Shown here in pieces: positions 32,595-36,930 of a stretch of DNA of 36,930 bases. A program made the position numbers and the translations under genes. The stretch is from assembly GCF_009916105.1 (NCBI RefSeq), contig NZ_JAAAXQ010000028.1, positions 1 to 36,930 of the forward strand. Direction: 5' to 3'. A model generated the notes under the pieces. It was not told where the DNA came from. It saw only the letters and a program-made list of their open reading frames with translations, and did not search any database. This DNA comes from Streptomyces sp. GC420. Its GTDB lineage: Bacteria > Actinomycetota > Actinomycetes > Streptomycetales > Streptomycetaceae. Positions within the stretch are counted from its first letter, which is position 1; each line of letters opens with the position of its first letter.

Positions 32595-34126
32595 CGCAGG
32601 GATATCCTCATGTCGGTCACGCTCTGGGCCCGTTCCATGACCCACGCCTTTTCGCTCGTGTATTCGTGCACGGAGGTGATGGCCATCTTCATGGCCGCCT
32701 GGAGGCGGTAGGCCCCGGTCTCGTAGAAGTCGAAGCCGATGAGGTCGAGCGTCGGGCTGACGTCCAGGAAGTCGAGCAGCCAGAGCGTGTTGAAGCCGGT
32801 GGTCGGGATGGACGCCCATTCCTCGGCGCCGACCTTGCCGATGTTGCGCAGCGGCCAGCGCAGCGACTCGTCGCCGAGGTACTTCTGGGCGCCGGGCACC
32901 AGCCGGTTGCGCAGCGACCACTTCCAGTCGTTGGAGATGCCGCCGTAGACCAGCCGGGTGGTCACCGGCTGGTCCCAGTTGAAGCCGTGCTTGTGGATGG
33001 TGGCGTGGATGTCGGTGCGCCGGCCGGTGTGGGGCGCGTCGATCTTGTACGAGTTGAAGCGGACGACCAGGTCGTAGTCGTCGATCTCGCGGCCCATGCC
33101 GCTGCTGCCGACCCGGCCCGAATTGGCGATCAGGCAGATCGACTTGCCGGCGATCTGGTTGCGGAACTCGCCCAGGCTCAGCCACTCGACGCCGCCGAGC
33201 AGCGGGTCCGCGATGGGCCCGCGCATCCGGCCGCGGCGCATCTCGGCGTAGTGCTCCAGGAGTTCACCGATCGAGCCGCCCCGGCCCGGGTCCCGCGCGA
33301 TGCGCAGTCCGAGGTAGTGGCCGAGGGCCTCCTGGAGTTCCTGGACCGGGCTGTCCTCGCGCTCCATGGCGAGGAGCGCGCCGACGAGCCGGGGCTCGGC
33401 GTCCTCCCAGTTCCCCGCGTCGCTCAGCGCGAGCCCCTCGGCCCACGCGTCGGTGACGGGCCCGTGGCCGTACGTCACCGCGCGGGGCGAGTCCCGCTCC
33501 AGCAGCCGCAGCAGTTCGTGCTGGCGCCGCGCCGACTCGCGCAGGCCGGCGATCCGGGGTGCGACGCCGAAGCCGTCCTCGTCGGTCAGCGCGAGATAGC
33601 GCTCGTAGGCCTCGACGGTGGCCGCCTGCCGGCCCATCGCCTCCAGGGTCCTGGCCCGCAGCCGCCAGCCGGCCCGTGAGTTCCTGCGCTGCGTCAGCAC
33701 CGTGTCGGCGACCAGCAGGGCGAGCCTCAGCTCGTCGTCGTAACCGCATTCGAGGGCCTTGTTGCCGACTGCGAGCAGCGGGTCGAGCACATCCCCGCTG
33801 AGCGTGCCCCCGCCGCCGACGGCGGTGCCGGCGACGCCCTTGGCGGCGCGCTTGAGCAGTTCCTTGGCCCCGCCCCCGGACGGGGCCGCGGGGGCCGCAC
33901 CCTGCGCCATCGCGTGGGCGGCGAGCACCTGCCGCAGCTTCTCCGCGAGTTCGGCGCGCCTGCGGTCGAGGCTTCCGACCATCTTGCCGCTGTGCACCGC
34001 GCAGGCACGCAGGCACTCCTCGACTTCTGTGGGACGGATCCGGTCGTACTCCGGACTACCGTCCGAGGATGCGGCCGGGGTCTCCCCGTCACGCGATTTC
34101 GGCCATCTGGTGCGGGCCATGGTCAT
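32591..34126 (-). CDS. GT29 sialyltransferase-like protein with helical N-terminus
   Basis: Protein of 511 residues. The C-terminal third has all GT29 sialylmotifs: L-like at 329-358 (ANSGRVGSSGMGREIDDYDLV...RFN), a middle IHKHGFNWD, S-like at 441-466 (TTGFNTLWLLDFLDVSP..LIGFD) and the VS-like HEYTSE at 487-492, whose His is the likely catalytic base. The N-terminal 300 residues are TPR-like helices with a Gly/Ala-rich insert. GT29 is best known from eukaryotes, where it uses CMP-Neu5Ac; a CMP-Kdn role is inferred from context. The ATG at 34126 has GGAG four bases upstream; ATG 34120 is also in frame. It is coupled to the GT8 fusion gene. Confidence 0.8.
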   Translation of the reverse strand: MTMARTRWPKSRDGETPAASSDGSPEYDRIRPTEVEECLRACAVHSGKMVGSLDRRRAELAEKLRQVLAAHAMAQGAAPAAPSGGGAKELLKRAAKGVAGTAVGGGGTLSGDVLDPLLAVGNKALECGYDDELRLALLVADTVLTQRRNSRAGWRLRARTLEAMGRQAATVEAYERYLALTDEDGFGVAPRIAGLRESARRQHELLRLLERDSPRAVTYGHGPVTDAWAEGLALSDAGNWEDAEPRLVGALLAMEREDSPVQELQEALGHYLGLRIARDPGRGGSIGELLEHYAEMRRGRMRGPIADPLLGGVEWLSLGEFRNQIAGKSICLIANSGRVGSSGMGREIDDYDLVVRFNSYKIDAPHTGRRTDIHATIHKHGFNWDQPVTTRLVYGGISNDWKWSLRNRLVPGAQKYLGDESLRWPLRNIGKVGAEEWASIPTTGFNTLWLLDFLDVSPTLDLIGFDFYETGAYRLQAAMKMAITSVHEYTSEKAWVMERAQSVTDMRISLR

Positions 34127-34335
34127 GGTGCTCCAAGCGTCAGCTGCCCCGCCGGAAGGTTGCGGTTCGGCGTCACGCTAGGAAACGAAACCGACCCGGG
34201 GATGAACTCGCCGCATCGGCCCGGCGAACGGCGGGTTCCGCTCCCCGGGCCGCTCGTGCGAGTGGCACGGCGGACGCGTGCGCGGCCCGTAGGGTGAGGC
34301 GGTCCGAGGCCGTACGAGAGGTGCGAGGGGCAGTA

Positions 34336-35586
34336 ATGACGATCAGTCCCGCCGGTCCGCGCGGGGCCGGGCAGCAGAGGACCGCGTCGCCGGCAACGGT
34401 GCCCGCGGGAGCGGCGTCTGTGGGAGCGGCGTCCGCGGGAGCGGCGTCCGCGGGAGCGGCCACCGCCGTCCTCGACCGGGCCGCTCCGGCGCCGGGTGCC
34501 GGCGGCGGCCCCGCCCCGCGCCGGCCGTCCCGGCTGCGCGCCCTGGACGGCCTGCGCCTGCTGGCCGCCCTGATGGTCGCGGCGTACCACTACGGCGGGC
34601 GCAACGGTGACATCTCCCGCGCCTGGGGGTCCGCCTCGCAGATCCAGTTCCCGACCGCCCACGAGTGGTTCGCGTACGGCTGCCTGGGCGTCCAGGTCTT
34701 CTTCGTCATCAGCGGCTTCGTCATCTGCATGAGCGGCTGGGGGCGCCCGCTGCGCTCCTTCTTCGCCTCCCGTGCCTCCCGCCTGTACCCCGCCTACTGG
34801 GCCGCCGTGGCGCTGGTCGTCCTGGTCTTCGCCCTGCCCTGGGTGGCGTACGAGAACGTGAGGCCGACGGACGCCCTGGTGAACCTCACGATGCTGCAGC
34901 AGCCGCTGGGCGCCGAGCGGGTGCTGGGCGTCTGCTGGACGCTGTGGGCGGAGCTGCGTTTCTACGCCCTGTTCGCACTGTGCGTCGTCCTGCCGAGGTC
35001 GGGCTCGGTCCGGCAGCGCGTCGTCCTGTTCTGCGCCTGCTGGACCCTGGCCGCCGCGATCGCCCAGGGCCTCGGCCACGAACTGCTCGACGTCGTCGTC
35101 ATGCCGGAGTACGCGCCCTTCTTCATCGGCGGCATCGGGCTGTACCTCGTGCACCGCGACCACGGCGACGCCGTCGGCTGGGGCATCACCGCGGCCGGCT
35201 GGCTCCTCGGCCAGCGCGCCGCCGTCGAGGGGCTGTGGCACCCGGCGGGCGCGCACTACTTCTCGTACCGCTCCGCCGCCGTCATCATCGCCGTGGTCAC
35301 CCTGGGCTTCGCCGCCGTGGCCGCCGTGGCACTCGGCCGGCTGGGGTGGGCCGACTGGCGCTGGCTGACGGTCGCCGGGGCCCTCACCTACCCCTTCTAC
35401 CTGGTGCACGAGCACCTCGGCTGGGTGGCCGTGGCCGGGCTGCACCGCGGGCTCGGGCTTCCCTCCTCGGCCACGCTGCCGCTGACGGTGGGGCTGATGC
35501 TGGGCCTGGCGTGGCTGCTGCACCGGTACGTGGAGCGGCCGCTGACCCCGCTCCTGCGCCGGTCACTGGCGCCGCGGCGCTCCTGA
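34336..35586 (+). CDS. Acyltransferase 3 family membrane protein 1
   Basis: Membrane O-acyltransferase of 416 residues. After a 60-residue low-complexity Ala/Gly/Ser/Pro N-terminus, the core starts with RLRALDGLRLLAALMVAAYHYGG, the family's signature with the catalytic His, followed by VQVFFVISGFVICMS and SRASRLYPAYW. About ten hydrophobic segments follow. It would acetylate or acylate cell-wall sugars. ATG 34336 has GAGGGG about five bases upstream. It is divergent from the GT29-like gene. The 15-bp tandem repeat in its 5' coding region is described separately. Confidence 0.85.
   Translation: MTISPAGPRGAGQQRTASPATVPAGAASVGAASAGAASAGAATAVLDRAAPAPGAGGGPAPRRPSRLRALDGLRLLAALMVAAYHYGGRNGDISRAWGSASQIQFPTAHEWFAYGCLGVQVFFVISGFVICMSGWGRPLRSFFASRASRLYPAYWAAVALVVLVFALPWVAYENVRPTDALVNLTMLQQPLGAERVLGVCWTLWAELRFYALFALCVVLPRSGSVRQRVVLFCACWTLAAAIAQGLGHELLDVVVMPEYAPFFIGGIGLYLVHRDHGDAVGWGITAAGWLLGQRAAVEGLWHPAGAHYFSYRSAAVIIAVVTLGFAAVAAVALGRLGWADWRWLTVAGALTYPFYLVHEHLGWVAVAGLHRGLGLPSSATLPLTVGLMLGLAWLLHRYVERPLTPLLRRSLAPRRS
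34407..34462 (+). repeat. 15-bp in-frame tandem repeat in acyltransferase 1
   Basis: Three full units of GGGAGCGGCGTCCGC (the first with TGT at its end) and a partial fourth start at 34407, 34422, 34437 and 34452. They encode GAASV/A repeats in the low-complexity N-terminus. A multiple of three keeps frame, so copy changes would alter only linker length. Confidence 0.8.
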
Positions 35587-35728
35587 GCCCCCGGCGTGCA
35601 CGCGGAGTTCACCCTTCGCTCAGACTCCCGCCACCGCGTCCTTCCCGGGCCTCGGCACCGTTTGACGCCGATCAGCAGCGCAGCGGGCACACGCCACTGC
35701 GCATCGCAGTCAGGAGCCTGCCGCCACG

Positions 35729-36930
35729 ATGGAGAAGTCACCGCACGGACCCGCCGCGACCGCCGACCGGGCGGAGGGCGGCGGACCGGCCGCACGGGAC
35801 GGGCGGGACGCGCGGACCGCGTCCGGGAACGCGACGCGGGTCCCCGAGCCGGCGGGGGCCGCCCGCGGTGACAGGGCGGACGGGGCCAGGAACCCGTGGT
35901 GGGACAACGCCCGGTTCGTCTCCGCCACGCTGATCGTGATCCTGCACACGACGGGCAGCATCATGACGAAGGTGGAGGTGCTGCACTCCTTCCACATCGC
36001 CAGCTGGGCCTTCCGGGTGCCCGCCTTCGTGATGCTGGCCGGGGTGTTCAGCAGCCCCGGACCGCTCGGGCCCCGCCGCCTGCGCACACTGATGCGGAGC
36101 ATCGTGCTGCCCGCGCTGGTCTTCAGTCTGATCTTCTCGCTGGAGAACCGCCTGCTCGGGGCCGAGTTCAGGCTCCATGTCGTCCAGCTCCCCTGGACGC
36201 TGTGGTTCCTGATGTCGCTGTTCTTCTGGCGGCTGCTGCTGCCGCTGGTCGTGCAGCTGCGTCATCCGCTGCTCGTGACGACGGGGATCGCCCTCGCCGT
36301 GGGCTACGTCGACGAGTTCGGGCTCTCCTTCTCCGCCAGCCGGACCCTCGTCTACCTGCCGTTGTTCTACCTCGGCTGGCGCATCGGCCAGGGTTTCCTG
36401 GACGGCTGGTTCACCAGCCGCAGGACCCTGCCCGTGGCGGTGGCCGGAGTCCTCGCGTCCGTCGCCGCCGGATGGCTGTGGCACGAGGACATCAAGGGCA
36501 ACTGGCTGTCCATGCGGCACGCCTACTCCGCCGCCGATCCGCTGAGCCTGGAGTGGGCCTGGGTCGTCCGCCTGTCGGTGCTGGCCTCGGCCGCCGCTCT
36601 CGTGCTCTGCATGCTGAGGCTGATGCCGCGGCGGCGGCTGCCGATGGTCACCGCGCTGGGCGCGGGCGGCTTCACCATCTACCTGCTGCACCCGCTGGTC
36701 ATCCTGCCCTTCCGCGAGCTGGGCTGGATCGCGCGGGCGGACCGGCCGGCCGAGGTGGTGGGCCTGGTGCTGTGCGCGGTGCTGCTGGCGGCGGTGCTCG
36801 GTTCGGCGCCGGTACGCCGCTTGGTCCGACCGCTGGCCCAGCCGCCCGTGGACTGGCTGTTCGCCCCGGCGCCGCCGCGCGCCGCGGTGCCGCCGCCGTC
36901 ACCCGCCCCGGACCCGGTCAAGGACTCGGT
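35729..36930 (+). CDS. Acyltransferase 3 family membrane protein 2 (partial)
   Basis: The reading frame is open from ATG 35729 to the right edge, so at least 400 residues are seen and the C-terminus is cut. A 55-residue Gly/Ala/Arg-rich leader precedes NPWWDNARFVSATLIVILHTTG, with the family's N-x-x-R-x(9)-H layout, then WAFRVPAFVMLAGVFS. Further hydrophobic segments are near WTLWFLMSLFFWRLLLPLV, LVYLPLFYLGWRIGQGF and FTIYLLHPLVILPF. It resembles the fucose-4-O-acetylase-like branch of acyltransferase 3. It follows the first acyltransferase by 142 bp in the same direction. The tail shows no obvious extra domain before the edge. Confidence 0.85.
   Translation, partial: MEKSPHGPAATADRAEGGGPAARDGRDARTASGNATRVPEPAGAARGDRADGARNPWWDNARFVSATLIVILHTTGSIMTKVEVLHSFHIASWAFRVPAFVMLAGVFSSPGPLGPRRLRTLMRSIVLPALVFSLIFSLENRLLGAEFRLHVVQLPWTLWFLMSLFFWRLLLPLVVQLRHPLLVTTGIALAVGYVDEFGLSFSASRTLVYLPLFYLGWRIGQGFLDGWFTSRRTLPVAVAGVLASVAAGWLWHEDIKGNWLSMRHAYSAADPLSLEWAWVVRLSVLASAAALVLCMLRLMPRRRLPMVTALGAGGFTIYLLHPLVILPFRELGWIARADRPAEVVGLVLCAVLLAAVLGSAPVRRLVRPLAQPPVDWLFAPAPPRAAVPPPSPAPDPVKDS

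Overview
The window is high-GC actinomycete chromosome, almost certainly Streptomyces: strong G/C third-position bias, frequent GTG and TTG starts, 1-4 bp stop/start overlaps, and a gene order that, from memory, resembles the S. coelicolor afsQ-to-teichulosonic-acid neighbourhood (roughly SCO4872-SCO4908). No rRNA or tRNA genes and no CRISPR array were seen.

Region 1 (1-5.6 kb) holds the AfsQ1/AfsQ2 two-component operon with a translationally coupled lipoprotein. An exact AfsQ1-type box lies in its upstream region. It is followed by a VanZ-like membrane protein, a PspC-domain protein, a convergent lipoprotein and a small secreted protein.

Region 2 (5.6-19.4 kb) is a nucleoside uptake and salvage locus. 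It has adenosine deaminase (add), an operon of ABC ATPase, two permeases, cytidine deaminase and thymidine phosphorylase, and a BmpA-type nucleoside-binding lipoprotein. Two perfect copies and one near copy of CTACGCGCGTAG sit upstream of exactly these three transcription units, in two cases between recognisable -35 and -10 elements. That is strong evidence for one unnamed repressor-controlled regulon. Between add and the transporter operon lie a solitary TnpB element with a divergent ribbon-helix-helix gene, an alpha/beta-hydrolase-like protein with Asp at the nucleophile position, a LysR/MFS divergent pair and a Uma2-family protein.

Region 3 (19.4-22.9 kb) has a 15-bp minisatellite, an M20 amidohydrolase, an unusual AT-rich hairpin-dense intergenic stretch, a SAM methyltransferase and an N-terminally short SLOG-like protein.

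Region 4 (22.9-36.9 kb) is a nonulosonate cell-wall polymer cluster. It encodes a NeuB-family synthase lacking the usual SAF domain, a CMP-nonulosonate synthetase fused to a KdsC-type HAD phosphatase (the vertebrate CMAS arrangement), two polysialyltransferase-like proteins, a DUF6716 protein, a GT2 glycosyltransferase, a GT8-TPR-pyruvyltransferase fusion, a bacterial protein with GT29 sialylmotifs, and two acyltransferase-3 membrane proteins, the second cut by the window edge. No NeuC-type epimerase is present. Together with the missing SAF domain and the remembered S. coelicolor precedent, this suggests the sugar is Kdn, made from mannose and PEP, rather than Neu5Ac, and that the product is a pyruvylated or acylated Kdn teichulosonic acid. 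The assignment of individual transferases is inference.
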